NCBI GenBank assembly: GCA_951812315.1
Contig: CATOSA010000045.1
Coordinates: 1-36,738, forward strand
Source of the DNA: an uncultured Burkholderiales bacterium
GTDB taxonomy: Bacteria; Pseudomonadota; Gammaproteobacteria; Burkholderiales; Eutrophovitaceae
Length of the DNA stretch: 36,738 nucleotides
Direction: 5' to 3'
The notes below the pieces were generated by a model. The model had not been told where the DNA came from and searched no databases. It was given only the letters and a program-made list of their open reading frames with translations. Each line of letters begins with the position of its first letter. The first letter of the stretch is position 1. The translations under genes and the position numbers were made by a program. Below are positions 17,915 to 28,179 of the stretch, in pieces.

Positions 17915-18653
17915 ATGCAAACGATCACGAACCGTCCGCCCGAAGGTCCGCTCCTGTGGGAGGAAACCATTCCGGCTGGTGGACACTGGTTTGGTGTCAT
18001 GCGGCGCGGAACGGCGCTACGGCTTACCGATATTGAAGGCGGCGCCAATCTTTGCGCGTTGGCATGGAATTTCGAGGAGCGACTCGAGCGACAACATGCC
18101 TGACACACTCAAGGCGCAACACACTGCGTTTCTGACGCGCGGCCACTGCGGCTTCTCCGATATGGGACGCGTGCTGTTTTCCATCGTCGACGACGCCACC
18201 GGCTGGCACGACACCGTGTGCGGCATGATGGACGACCGCCTGATGGCAGAGCGTTTCGGCACACGCGGTTTTGAGCAGGCGCGCAATGACATGTATCGCA
18301 GTGCCCGTGAAGGTTTGATGAAGGAAATGGGCCGCTGGGGTCTTGGCAAACGCGACCTGCACGCCAACGTCAACTTCTTCAGCAAGGTTACCGCCGACGA
18401 AAACGGCAATCTGACCTTCCAGCCCGGGCATTCCATGGTCGGCAGTCACGTCGACACCCGTTTCGACATGCATGTACTGATCGCGGTATCCACCTGCCCG
18501 CATCCGCTCGATCCGGCAACGCAATACGGCCCGAAGCCGGTGAAACTCACCGCCTGGCGCGCGGGCATCGCAACGTCCGACGACTATTGCCGCAACTTCC
18601 GCGGCGAGAACCAGCGCGCATTCGAAAACAACGCTCGCTACTTCGCCGACTGA
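17915..18653 (+). pseudogene. Carboxyguanidine deiminase subunit, UAAP1 type (DUF1989), frameshifted
   Basis: This is urea-amidolyase-associated protein 1, one of the two DUF1989 proteins now known to form carboxyguanidine deiminase (CgdAB), which converts carboxyguanidine to allophanate and ammonia. The first frame reads GGHWFGVMRRGTALRLTD and ANLCALAWNFEERLER. A second frame continues NMPDTLKAQHTAFLTRGH, KRDLHANVNFFSKV and STCPHPLDPA. One missing base at about 18090 (CGAC for CGATAC-like) restores LERYNMPDTLKAQHTA, the family sequence. ATG 17915 follows a strong GGAGGAG site. About 245 residues when joined, normal length. I do not assign the A or B letter. Confidence 0.85.
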
Positions 18654-18665
18654 AAGGACGCAACC

Positions 18666-19305
18666 ATGCTGGTTGAAAGCCAACTCGATCCGAAAACCGC
18701 CGTCATCGACGAAATTTTCCCGGCGGGCGCACCGTGGATGCGGGAAATCCGTAGCGGGCAGATTTTTGGAATCCTCGATCTCGAAGGCCAACAAGCCGTC
18801 GATACCTTGTTCTACAACGCGCACGACCCGGAAGAGCGCTACAGCGCCGTCGACACAGCGGCAGGGCAATCTCTACCTGTCAGCCGGTACGCAACTGATC
18901 TCCACCGACGGAAATCCGATGCTCACCATCGTCGCCGACACCTGCGGCCGGCATGACACCCTCGGCGGCGCCTGCGCACAGGAAAGCAACACCATTCGCT
19001 ACGCGCACGACAAACGCTTCATGCACGCGTGTCGCGACAACTTCATGTCCGCCATCCAGCACGACCACCACCATCACATGAGCAAGCGCGATATCACGCA
19101 TAACATCAATTTCTTCATGAACGTGCCGGTTACGCATGAGGGCGTACTGACCTTTGAGGATAGTCTGCCGGGTTCGGGAAAGTACGTGGAACTGCGTGCC
19201 GAAATGGACGTCATTTGTCTGATCTCCAATTGCCCGCAACTCAATAACCCGTGCAGCGGGTATAACCCGACGCCAGTGCGCCTGCTCGTGTGGGACGCAC
19301 ATTGA
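18666..19305 (+). pseudogene. Carboxyguanidine deiminase subunit, UAAP2 type (DUF1989), frameshifted
   Basis: Urea-amidolyase-associated protein 2, the partner of the preceding gene, 12 bp downstream with an AAGGA site. The first frame covers [20 protein letters not shown] and [15 protein letters not shown]; the second resumes [16 protein letters not shown] and runs through [20 protein letters not shown] to [19 protein letters not shown] and the end. The break is at about 18858-18862 (ACACAGCGGCAGGG). Joined length is about 213 residues. An unusual His-rich segment, [11 protein letters not shown], replaces part of the usual loop before the conserved KRD motif. The conserved Cys and His motifs of the family are all still present. 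Confidence 0.85.
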
Positions 19306-19473
19306 TGGATCAAAAAAAGCACCTGATACGAATCGATCCCCGGAAACAGAAAATCAGATCAGTCGCTGAGCGCAACCCCGTTTACTCGCGTCCCGGCTCA
19401 TCCTGGTGGTTTAACGGGGTTTCGTTCCAACTCCCCAGTGCGCCCTGTTTAGCTGACACGATTTCACTTGAGA

Positions 19474-22400
19474 ATGTTTGACAAGGTTCTTATCGCCAAT
19501 CGCGGCGCCATTGCCTGCCGCGTCATCCGCACACTGAAGAAACTTGGCGTGAAGTCGGTGGCGGTGTACTCCGACGCGGACCTGCAATCACTACACGTTG
19601 CGCAGGCGGATGAATCCGTCTGCATCGGACCGGCGCCGGCGAGCGAGAGTTATCTGCGCGCCGAGCGGATTCTTCAGGTCGCGCGCGAAGCCGGCGCGCA
19701 GGCGATTCACCCTGGTTACGGTTTCCTTTCAGAGAACGCCGACTTCGCCGAGGCGTGTGAGCGCGACGGCATCGGCATGCAACTGATCTGGAGCGATGAC
19801 GAACTGGCCGAAGCGTTCCACTCGGTAGAGCGTCTGGCAAGCGCGAACTTTGGCAACGCCGGTATCTTTATTGAAAAGTACGTGGTGCAGGCGCGCCACG
19901 TCGAAGTGCAGGTCTTCGGCGACGGTGCCGGCCAGGTTCTGGCACTCGGTGAGCGCGACTGTTCTGTTCAGCGGCGCAATCAAAAAGTGATCGAGGAAAC
20001 ACCGGCACCAAATATTGCGCCAAGCGTGCGCGCCCACTTGCTCGAGACGGCGGCAACGCTCGCGCGTGCGGTGAACTACCGCAGTGCCGGCACGGTCGAG
20101 TTTGTGCTCGACGCGGAGACTGGCGCGTTTCATTTTCTCGAGGTCAACACCCGCCTGCAGGTCGAGCACGGTGTCACCGAGGAAGTGACCGGAATTGATC
20201 TGGTCGAGTGGATGGTAAAACTCGCGGCCGGTGATCTGCCGCCGCTTGACAGTTTCGCAATCGAGCCGCGCGGTGCGTCAATCCAGGTACGGCTCTACGC
20301 CGAAGATCCGGGCAGGGATTTCCAGCCGTCGAGCGGTGTGCTGACGCAAGCGCTGTTTCCAGCGTGCACCCGAACCGAGACCTGGGCCGAGCGTGGCACG
20401 GAAATATCGCCCTTTTACGATCCGATGATCGCCAAGATTATCGTCACCGCTCCCACCCGCGCCGCGGCCGTCAGAGAACTTGGCAATGCGCTTTCGCAAA
20501 CACAGATTGCGGGAGTCGTGACCAACGTCGCGTTCCTCCGCCAGGTGGCCGCCGATGCCGTCTTCGCAGAAGGTCGCCAAACCACGCGTTTCCTGAACGG
20601 ATTTGCCTATCGACCGTCCACCATCGAAGTACTCGAGCCGGGGGTGCAGACCAGCATTCAGGATTATCCCGGCAGACTCGGCTATTGGGACGTCGGCGTG
20701 CCGCCCTCCGGACCGATGGACCCGCTCGCGCTGCGACTTGCCAACCGCCTGGCGGGTAACGACACCGGCACTGCCGCACTCGAATGCACCGCGTCCGGTC
20801 CGACCTTGAAATTTAACACCGACACAACAATCGCGATTGCCGGTGCGCCGATGCCGGCGACGATCGACGGCGCACCGATCCCTCTGTGGCGTGCGCTCGC
20901 CGTGAAGGCAGGTGCGGTGCTGAAACTCGGCGCGGTGGACGGCGCTGGTCTTCGCGCCTACATTGCCGTGGCTGGTGGTTTCGACGTGCCCGAGTACCTT
21001 GGCAGCCGATCCACGTTCACGCTTGGGCAGTTTGGTGGACATGCCGGCCGGACGATTCGCGTCGGCGACGTCCTGCGCATCAGTCAACCTGAAGCGTCCG
21101 TGAAGACCGGCATCACGCTGCCAGCAGCACTGTGGCCGACCTACCGTAACGACTGGGAAGTCGGCATGCTCTATGGGCCACACGGCGCACCCGACTTCTT
21201 CACCGACAGCGACATCGACACGTTCTTCAGCGTCGACTGGGAAGTGCATTACAACTCCAGCCGCACCGGCGTGCGCCTGATCGGACCGAAACCACAATGG
21301 GCACGGACCGACGGCGGGGAGGCGGGACTGCATCCGTCCAACATTCACGACAACGCCTACGCGATCGGCGCCATCGACTTCACCGGCGACATGCCGGTCA
21401 TCCTCGGACCCGACGGACCCAGCCTCGGCGGCTTCGTCTGTCCGGCCGTGGTCGCACACACCGAACTCTGGAAAGTCGGCCAATTGCGGCCCGGCGACCG
21501 TGTGCGTTTTCGGCGCGTCAGCCATGCGTGGTGCAAACGCATGGAGCAGGCCGCTGAGAAGGCAATCGACACGCTTGCAATGCCGCCGCGGCCGCGAGTG
21601 CCGGCGCCCCGCACGAGCCTTGCCGAGACCTCGCCAATCCTGCTTCGTGTGCCGGCGCTGCGTGACCGGCCCGAAATCATCTATCGCCAGTCCGGCGACA
21701 AGTATCTTCTGGTCGAATATGGACCGCTTGCGCTTGACCTCAGTCTGCGTTTCCGCGTGCACGCACTCGCCGACTGGGTCGCGACGCAGCGCCTGTCCGG
21801 CATCATTGATCTGACGCCGGGAATCCGTTCTTTGCAGGTGCATTTCGACAGCGCGACACTGCCCGTTGCACGCCTCATCGATCTGCTGTCGGAAGCGGAG
21901 GACGCGCTGCCGACCATCGACGACATCGAGGTGCCAACGCACATAGTTCACCTGCCGCTGGCGTGGGATGACTCACAAACCCGGCTCGCGACCGAGAAGT
22001 AAATCCAGTCGGTGCGCCAGGACGCGCCGTGGTGCCCGAGCAATATTGAATTCATCCGCCGCATCAACGGCCTCGATTCGATCGAGGACGTGCATCGCAT
22101 CGTGTTCGACGCGAGCTACCTGGTACTCGGTCTCGGCGATGTCTATCTCGGCGCGCCGGTCGCCACGCCGGTCGATCCACGCCACCGTCTGGTCACCACC
22201 AAGTACAACCCTGCCCGCACCTGGACACCGGAGAACGCAGTCGGCATCGGCGGGGCCTATCTTTGCGTTTATGGCATGGAGGGTCCGGGTGGTTACCAGT
22301 TCGTCGGGCGTACCATCCAGATGTGGAACCGCTGGCGGGCGACCGCGGATTTCAGCAAGCCGTGGCTGCTGCGCTTCTTTGACCAGATCCGCTTTGATCC

Positions 22401-22890
22401 GGTTAGCGAAGACGAACTGTTGCGCCTGCGCGAGCAGTTTCCGCTGGGACGCTATAAGCTGAAAATAGAGGAGACGACGTTCAGCCTGCGTGATTACAAT
22501 AATTTCCTGCGCGACAATGCGCCGTCGATCGCGGCGTTCAAAGAGAAACAGCAAGACGCATTCGATGCCGAGCGCGATCGCTGGGAGGCGGCAGGACAAG
22601 CGGACTACGCGAACGATGCCGGCATCGCCGCAGCTGATGCCGACACCGAACTGGACTTGCCGCCGAACGGTCGCGCGATCGCGACACATCTTGCCGACAA
22701 TGTCTGGAAAGTGCCGGTCAGACCCGGCGACGAAGTGGCCACCAGCGACTTGCTGGTGATCGTCGAGTCAATGAAAATGGAATTCTCGGTGGAAGCACCA
22801 TGCGCCGGCAAGGTGCTGCAAGTCTTCTGTCGCGAAGGCAGCCAGGTGAGCGCCGGGCAGGATCTGGTCGTGATGGAAACAACTCAATAA
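19474..22890 (+). pseudogene. Guanidine (urea-type) carboxylase, in-frame deletion and internal stop
   Basis: A biotin-dependent carboxylase that would convert guanidine to carboxyguanidine with ATP and bicarbonate. Domains run in the usual order: biotin carboxylase (19474 to about 20610, MFDKVLIANRGAIACRVIRT), AHS2/KipA (from GVQTSIQDYPGRLGYWDVG), AHS1/KipI (LVEYGPLALDLSLRFRVHA to [17 protein letters not shown]) and the biotinyl domain with ESMKMEF, Lys codon 22774-22776. Two defects are visible. About 65 codons are missing in frame near 19770, where ACERDGI joins directly to GMQLIWSDDEL, removing the glycine-rich ATP loop. TAA at 22000-22002 replaces the aromatic codon of TEK(Y)xQSVR. Guanidine rather than urea is inferred from riboswitch and deiminase genes. 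Confidence 0.87.
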
Positions 22891-22916
22891 CAAACCATGA
22901 GAATTGAGGAGAACAA

Positions 22917-24723
22917 ATGAAACTTGCAGATCTCGCTCTCGACATCCAGTCGCTTCGCGACGCGTATGCCTCCAGCGATCTGCTGCCGACAATGCTAGTT
23001 GAAGAAATTGCGCGACGCAGCGCCGATGATTCACATCAGGTCTGGATTCAGCGCCTGTTGCGTGAGGATTTGCTCGAGCACGCAAGGCGGCTGGAGGCCA
23101 TTGATCCGGCAACGCTGCCACTATACGGCGTGCCTTTCGCGATCAAGGACAACATCGATCTCGCCGGCGTGCCCACCACCGCGGCCTGTCCGAAGTTCGC
23201 CTACACGCCGCAAGCAAACGCACACGTCGTGCAAAGGTTGATCGACGCCGGTGCGATTCCGCTCGGAAAAACCAACCTCGACCAGTTTGCAACCGGACTG
23301 GTCGGCACGCGTTCGCCCCATGGCGCGTGCCGCAACAGCTTCGATCCGGAATACATTTCTGGCGGCTCCAGTTCCGGCTCAGCGGTCGCGGTCGCGCGCG
23401 GACTCGCCAGATTCAGTCTCGGCACCGACACCGCCGGTTCCGGACGCGTGCCGGCAATGCTCAATAATCTTGTCGGGCACAAGCCGACGCTCGGGTTGCT
23501 TTCCACAAGCGGCGTGGTGCCGGCGTGCCGCTCGATTGACGCCGTTTCGGTGTTTGCGCTCACCGCGGAAGACGCGCAGCGTGTGCTTTCGGCGGCGGCG
23601 GGCTTCGATCCCGGTGATCCGTTTTCGCGTGCCGCCGCGCCTTACGGCTTCGATTTTGGAGCAGCGGCAAGTTTCCGTTACGGCGTGCCGCGGGAAAGCG
23701 ATCTCGAATTCTTCGGCAACAGCGACGGCGAACGAATTTTCAGGGAATCGGTGGATGCCTTGACCGCTCTTGGCGGCGTGCCGGTCGGGATCGATCTACA
23801 GCCGTACCTGGAATCCGCGCGCCTGCTCTATGGTGGTCCATGGGTCGCCGAGCGTTACGCCGCCATTCGCGCGTTCTTCGACGCAAACGAAGATGCATTG
23901 TTTCCGGTCACCCGCGAAATCATCGGCGCGTCGCGCAACTGGTCGGCGGCGGATGCTTACTCTGCACTCTACCGGCCGAAGGAACTCAAGCGCATCGCCG
24001 ACGAGAACTGGGAGAACGTCGATTGCATCGTGATGCCGACCGCACCACGTCACTACCGCATCGCCGAACTGCAAACCGACCCAATCCAGCTCAATTCCAA
24101 CCTCGGCTTCTACACCAATTTCATGAATCTGCTCGACTACGCGGCAAGCGCGGTGCCGACCGGCTTTCAAAGCGACGGCATGCCCTTCGGCGTGACCTTG
24201 TTTGCAGCGGTGCACAAGGACGTGCCCTTGCTGCATCTCGGCGCGAAACTGCAGCGCGCGCGTGAACAGCGCCGGCGCGACAAAGCGGCCGTTGCCGGCG
24301 GCAGAAAACATTGACTCGGTCCCCGCGGCATCCGGAATGGTAAAGGTCGCAGTGTGCGGCGCGCATATGAGCGGGCTGCCACTCAATGCACAGCTCACGT
24401 CGCGCGGCGGGCGCCTGGTCTCCGTCACGCGAAGCGCCGCTGCCTACCGGTTCTATGCGCTGCCCGTCGGCCCGCCTCACCGGCCCGGCATGGTACGCAG
24501 CGACAATGGCGCCGCGATCGAACTGGAGGCGTGGGAGTTACCCGCCTCGGAATTCGGAAGCTTCGTCGCCGGCATTCCGGCGCCGCTCGGCATCGGCACG
24601 ATCGAACTTGCCGACGGCTCAAGCATGCAGGGTTTTGTGTGTGAGGCGCACGCCGTCGGCACAGCGACCGATATCACCGCATATGGTAGCTGGCGCAGTT
24701 ACCTCGCGGCATTGCGGCAGTAA
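22917..24723 (+). pseudogene. atzF: Allophanate hydrolase, frameshift between its two domains
   Basis: Hydrolyses allophanate to ammonia and CO2, the last step for both guanidine and biuret. The N-terminal amidase-signature domain has Lys77 (FAIKDNI), cis-Ser151 (ISGGSSSGS) and Ser175 (DTAGSGRVPA), spaced as in AtzF. It is open to a stop at 24312-24314. The C-terminal domain (MVKVAVCGAHMSGLPLNAQL, then VGPPHRPGMVR and FGSFVAGIPAPLGIG) continues in another frame to 24723. A one-base change near 24250 joins LQRAR to VNSAGATKRPLPAA, giving the normal length of about 600. The amidase half alone might keep activity. ATG 22917 follows GAGGAG, 26 bp after the carboxylase. A real split gene is possible, but the second half lacks a good ribosome site. 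Confidence 0.87.
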
Positions 24724-24733
24724 GTTTTCTGCA

Positions 24734-24769
24734 CATTTCTCTGTAAATTTCTCTGCAAGTTTCTCTGTG
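24734..24769. repeat. Three 12-bp tandem repeats after allophanate hydrolase
   Basis: CATTTCTCTGTA, AATTTCTCTGCA and AGTTTCTCTGTG follow one another without gaps. They share the eight-base core TTTCTCTG. Confidence 0.8.
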
Positions 24770-24800
24770 CGCGTGTGTGAATCGCCGACAGTGCGCGCAC
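24767..24800. other. Stem-loop in the gap between the two operons
   Basis: GTGCGCG (24767-24773) pairs with CGCGCAC (24794-24800), the latter being part of the palindrome GTGCGCGCAC. No T run follows. The 293-bp gap 24724-25016 otherwise has a TTGACA at 24893 without a convincing -10 box and a palindrome AAACCGGTTT at 24852-24861; it probably holds the promoter of the BMP transporter operon. Confidence 0.4.
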
Positions 24801-25016
24801 CATAACGGAGCGTCGGCACGTTTCCTTGCACCAACATCGATTGTCTCTACCAAACCGGTTTCCCGGTCGAATAACGTAAGCACTTGCCTACGTTGACAAA
24901 TTCCCTGACGTCATCGCACATACCCGCTTGGCATGTCGATTTCGAAAAGACCGGTTGATTCGTTTGTTGTCTTTGCGAATTCAATCGTGCAAAAAAACTC
25001 AGGGAGATCGATCAAC

Positions 25017-26141
25017 ATGTCCAGGACTTCGTATCACCCCTCGCGTCGTGACGTACTGAAATTCCTCGGTGCCGCCGGGATAACAAGCGCATTCGGCGGC
25101 GTGATGCCACGCGCATTCGCCGCCAACAAGCTGGTAGTCGGCGTGATCTATGTCGGTCCAAAGGACGACTACGGCTACAGCCAGGCGCAGGCGCAAGCCG
25201 CCGCCGCAATGAAGAAAATTCCCGGGGTAACAGTGCTCGAACAGGAGAAAGTCCCCGAAACCATCGATGTGCAGAAGACTATGGCCTCGATGATCCGGCA
25301 GGACGACGCCTCGCTGATCTTCCCGACCTCTTTCGGCTATTTCGATCCGCACACGATCAAGATGGCGAAAAAATATCCCGACATGCGCTTCGCGCATTGC
25401 GGCGGTTTATGGACGGCGGACAAGCACCCGAAAAATTCAGGCAGTTACTTCGGTTACATCGACGAATGCCAGTACCTCAACGGTGTCGTCGCCGGCCATG
25501 CGACGAAGAGCAAGAAACTCGGTTTCATTGCCGCCAAACCGATTCCACAAGTTCTTCGCAACATCAATGCATTCACACTCGGCGCGCAGAGCGTGAATCC
25601 TGGCATCACCACGCAGGTGATCTTCACTGGCGACTGGATGATGCCGGTCAAGGAAGTCGAGGCCACCAACAGCATGATCGACCAGGGTATTGACGTCGTG
25701 ACCATGCACGTCGACAGTCCGAAAGTGATCGTCGAAACCTGTGAACGGCGCGGCATTTACGTTTGCGGCTATCACGCCGATCAGTCGGCGCTGGCGCCTA
25801 ACGGCTATCTCACCGGCGCCGAGTGGAACTGGGTCACGCCTTATACGGATCACGTGATGGCGGCGATGGAAGGCAAGCCGATGATCAACTTCCTTCGCGG
25901 CGGTCTGAAAGAAGGCTTCGTCAAGGCATCGCCTTATGGGAAGGGCGCTTCGTCAGCAGCACGCAAACAGGCCGACACCGTCAAGTCGAAGATGCTCAAG
26001 GACACTTTCGTCATTTTCAAGGGCCCGATCAAAGACAACACCGGAAAAACGGTGATTGCAGCAGGCACCGAGCAGAAACAACAGGACGTCGTCCTCGAGC
26101 AGATGGACTATCTGGTGGCCGGTGTCATCGGCAAGGTCTGA
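25017..26141 (+). CDS. BMP-family ABC transporter substrate-binding protein, Tat-exported
   Basis: A 374-residue binding protein of the basic-membrane-protein (Bmp/Med) family, usually nucleoside or purine-like ligand binders. ATG at 25017 follows AGGGAGA and opens a twin-arginine signal, SRRDVLKFLGAAG, with cleavage likely after RAFA. Family motifs include VGVIYVGPKDDYGYSQAQ, PTSFGYFDPH and HCGGLWTADKHPKNSGSYFG. Longer frames from 24933 lack a ribosome site. It is the first gene of a second transport-and-hydrolysis operon. Given the downstream biuret hydrolase and formamidase, the ligand is more likely a urea-like or small amide compound than a nucleoside (inference). Confidence 0.9.
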   Translation: MSRTSYHPSRRDVLKFLGAAGITSAFGGVMPRAFAANKLVVGVIYVGPKDDYGYSQAQAQAAAAMKKIPGVTVLEQEKVPETIDVQKTMASMIRQDDASLIFPTSFGYFDPHTIKMAKKYPDMRFAHCGGLWTADKHPKNSGSYFGYIDECQYLNGVVAGHATKSKKLGFIAAKPIPQVLRNINAFTLGAQSVNPGITTQVIFTGDWMMPVKEVEATNSMIDQGIDVVTMHVDSPKVIVETCERRGIYVCGYHADQSALAPNGYLTGAEWNWVTPYTDHVMAAMEGKPMINFLRGGLKEGFVKASPYGKGASSAARKQADTVKSKMLKDTFVIFKGPIKDNTGKTVIAAGTEQKQQDVVLEQMDYLVAGVIGKV

Positions 26142-26172
26142 ATCGGGTTACGCGGCCAGTAGCGGATTCGGC

Positions 26173-27230
26173 ATGTTCTCCGCGGATCGCTTTCGGGCGA
26201 GCGCGGAGGCACTTGCAGTTCCTACATGCGCGCTGCTCGCAGCGATGCTGCTGTTCGGCGTGTTCATGTTGGTCATCGGCAAGAACCCGCTCGAGGTCTA
26301 CGCGCTCATCTACAAAGGCGGGTTCTCAGACAGCTTTGCCTGGGAGAACACGCTGCAGCGCGCCGCGCCGCTGATTCTCACCGCATTGTGTGTGGCGTTG
26401 CCGGCACAGGCGGGGCTGATCATTATCGGGGGTGAAGGTGCAGTTGTACTGGGTGGACTGGCCGCTGCAGTGGCCGGCAACGCGATGGCATCTGCGTCAC
26501 CGCTGATGGCGCAAATAGTAATGGCGCTCGCCGGCATGGTCGCGGGCGGTGCATGGATTTCGATTAGCGGCGCACTTCGTCAATACCGCGGTGTAAACGA
26601 AACCATATCGAGCCTGTTGCTGGCCTATATTGCGCTCGCTGTGTTCAATCACCTGGTCGAAGGCGTACTGCGTGATCCGGAGAGCCTCAACAAGCCTTCA
26701 ACGCCGCTATTAGGCGAGACCATGATGGTCGGACTGATTCCGGGTACTGAAGTGCACTGGGGCCTCGTCTATGGCGTGCTCTTTTGCATCGTCTGCTATC
26801 TTCTGGTTCGCCACAACGTGCTTGGTTCGCATTAAGGGTAGTCGGCGGGAACGTGCGCGCTGCACGCCTCGCCGGATTGCCGGTAGGTTCGCTGGTGTTG
26901 TTGAGCTGCTTTGTCGGCGGCGCGGCCGCCGGCCTGGCGGGCATGGTCGAAGTTGCCGCCGTACACGGCGCGGCCAACGCATCGCTTATCGCCGGCTATG
27001 GATACGCCGGCATCCTGGTTGCATTCATCGCCCGGCACAATCCACTGGCGATCATTCCGGTGGCGATTCTGTTCGGCGGCATTAATGCCAGCGGTGGTCT
27101 GTTGCAGCGACGGCTTGATCTCCCTGATGCCAGCGTGCTGGTACTGCAAGGCATCGCATTCATCGTAATCCTTGCAGCGGAAACACTGTACGGACGCTTT
27201 CGTGTGCTTCAGGCAAAGGAGGCGGCCTGA
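26173..27230 (+). pseudogene. BMP-type ABC transporter permease 1, single-base frameshift
   Basis: A membrane permease of the nucleoside-type ABC importers (BPD_transp_2 fold), about 352 residues when joined. The first frame covers ALLAAMLLFGVFMLVIGKN, GLIIIGGEGAVVLGGLAAAV and VYGVLFCIVCYLLVRHNVLG, then stops at 26833-26835. The second frame resumes FALRVVGGNVRAARLAGLPV and continues to LQAKEAA. Adding one T to GGTTCGC near 26826 gives HNVLGFALRVVGGNV, the family sequence, so a single-base deletion explains the break. The stop overlaps the next permease by TGATG. The gene is otherwise undamaged. Confidence 0.85.
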
Positions 27231-28156
27231 TGGACGGCACAACACTCGGATGGTGGGGGGTGCCGATTGCGATACTCGCCGGGGCAATTCGCGTCGGCAC
27301 ACCGTTTCTGTTCGTATCTCTTGGGGAATGCCTGACCGAGAAAAGCGGGCGCATCAATCTCGGGCTAGAAGGCATCCTGGTGATGGGCGCGATGGTCGGA
27401 TACGCAGTGTCATACCTCAGCGGTAATCCATGGCTCGGTGTACTTGCGGCAGGCTGTGCAGGCCTCGCGCTTGGCGCACTGCACGGCATGCTATGCAGTC
27501 TGCCGAGAGTCAACGACATCGCTGTAGGCATCGGGCTGATGTTGTTCGGAACCGGCTTCGTATTTTTTCTTGGCAAGCCTTTTGTGCAGCCGCAAGCACC
27601 GACCCTACCGGCGCTGCATCTCGGCAGTTGGTCGACGTCGCCGCAGATCGAGTCCGCGCTGCAGATCAACGCATTGTTTCTGGTTGGCGTTGCACTGGCT
27701 TTTGCGATGCACTGGGCGTTTCGCAGCACACGCTGGGGACTGGTGGTGCGCATGGTCGGCGATAGTGCGGACGCGGCACGCGCGATGGGTTACACGGTCA
27801 ACCGCGTGCGCGTACTCGCCACCGCCGCCGGTGGATTTCTTGCAGGTGTCGGAGGTTCCTATTTGTCGCTCTATTACCCTGGAAGCTGGAACGAAGGGCT
27901 GTCCAGCGGGCAAGGCCTGATGGCGTTGGCGTTGGTGATCTTTGCGCGCTGGCGTCCTCTTCACTGTTTCCTGGCCGCACTACTGTTTGGCGGCGCCAGC
28001 GCAATCGGCCCGGCGTTGCAGTCGGTGGGCATTTCCAGCGGCTATTACCTGTTCAATGCCGCGCCGTACGTGCTCACACTGGGCATCATGATCGCGACCT
28101 GCTCACCACGGCGTTCGCTCACCAGTGCGCCTGGCGAGCTTTCCGTGACGCGATAG
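27230..28156 (+). CDS. BMP-type ABC transporter permease 2
   Basis: A 308-residue inner-membrane permease pairing with the preceding one. The family motif FVSLGECLTEKSGRINLGLE, followed by GILVMGAMVGYAVSYLSG, is clear, and the RSTRWGLVVRMVGDSADAAR block with AMGYTVNRVRVLATAAGG is the conserved cytoplasmic loop that contacts the ATPase. About eight hydrophobic segments are present. ATG 27230 shares a base with the preceding TGA, so translation is coupled. The frame is intact. The cognate ATPase is not adjacent but lies beyond two hydrolase genes at 29975. Confidence 0.92.
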   Translation: MDGTTLGWWGVPIAILAGAIRVGTPFLFVSLGECLTEKSGRINLGLEGILVMGAMVGYAVSYLSGNPWLGVLAAGCAGLALGALHGMLCSLPRVNDIAVGIGLMLFGTGFVFFLGKPFVQPQAPTLPALHLGSWSTSPQIESALQINALFLVGVALAFAMHWAFRSTRWGLVVRMVGDSADAARAMGYTVNRVRVLATAAGGFLAGVGGSYLSLYYPGSWNEGLSSGQGLMALALVIFARWRPLHCFLAALLFGGASAIGPALQSVGISSGYYLFNAAPYVLTLGIMIATCSPRRSLTSAPGELSVTR

Positions 28157-28179
28157 TTTATTGATCGAGGAGAATTCGA

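Noticed and set aside
19374..19421. AACCCCGTT/AACGGGGTT hairpin as a terminator before the carboxylase
   Set aside because: The loop is about 30 bases long and no T run follows; it would also cut the operon in the middle.
19306..19473. Small gene in the gap between UAAP2 and the carboxylase
   Set aside because: The 63-residue frame overlaps both neighbours, has no ribosome site and no family resemblance.
20278..21951. 557-residue minus-strand frame opposite the carboxylase
   Set aside because: Antisense shadow of the AHS1/AHS2 domains; low-complexity Arg/Gly composition and no start signal.
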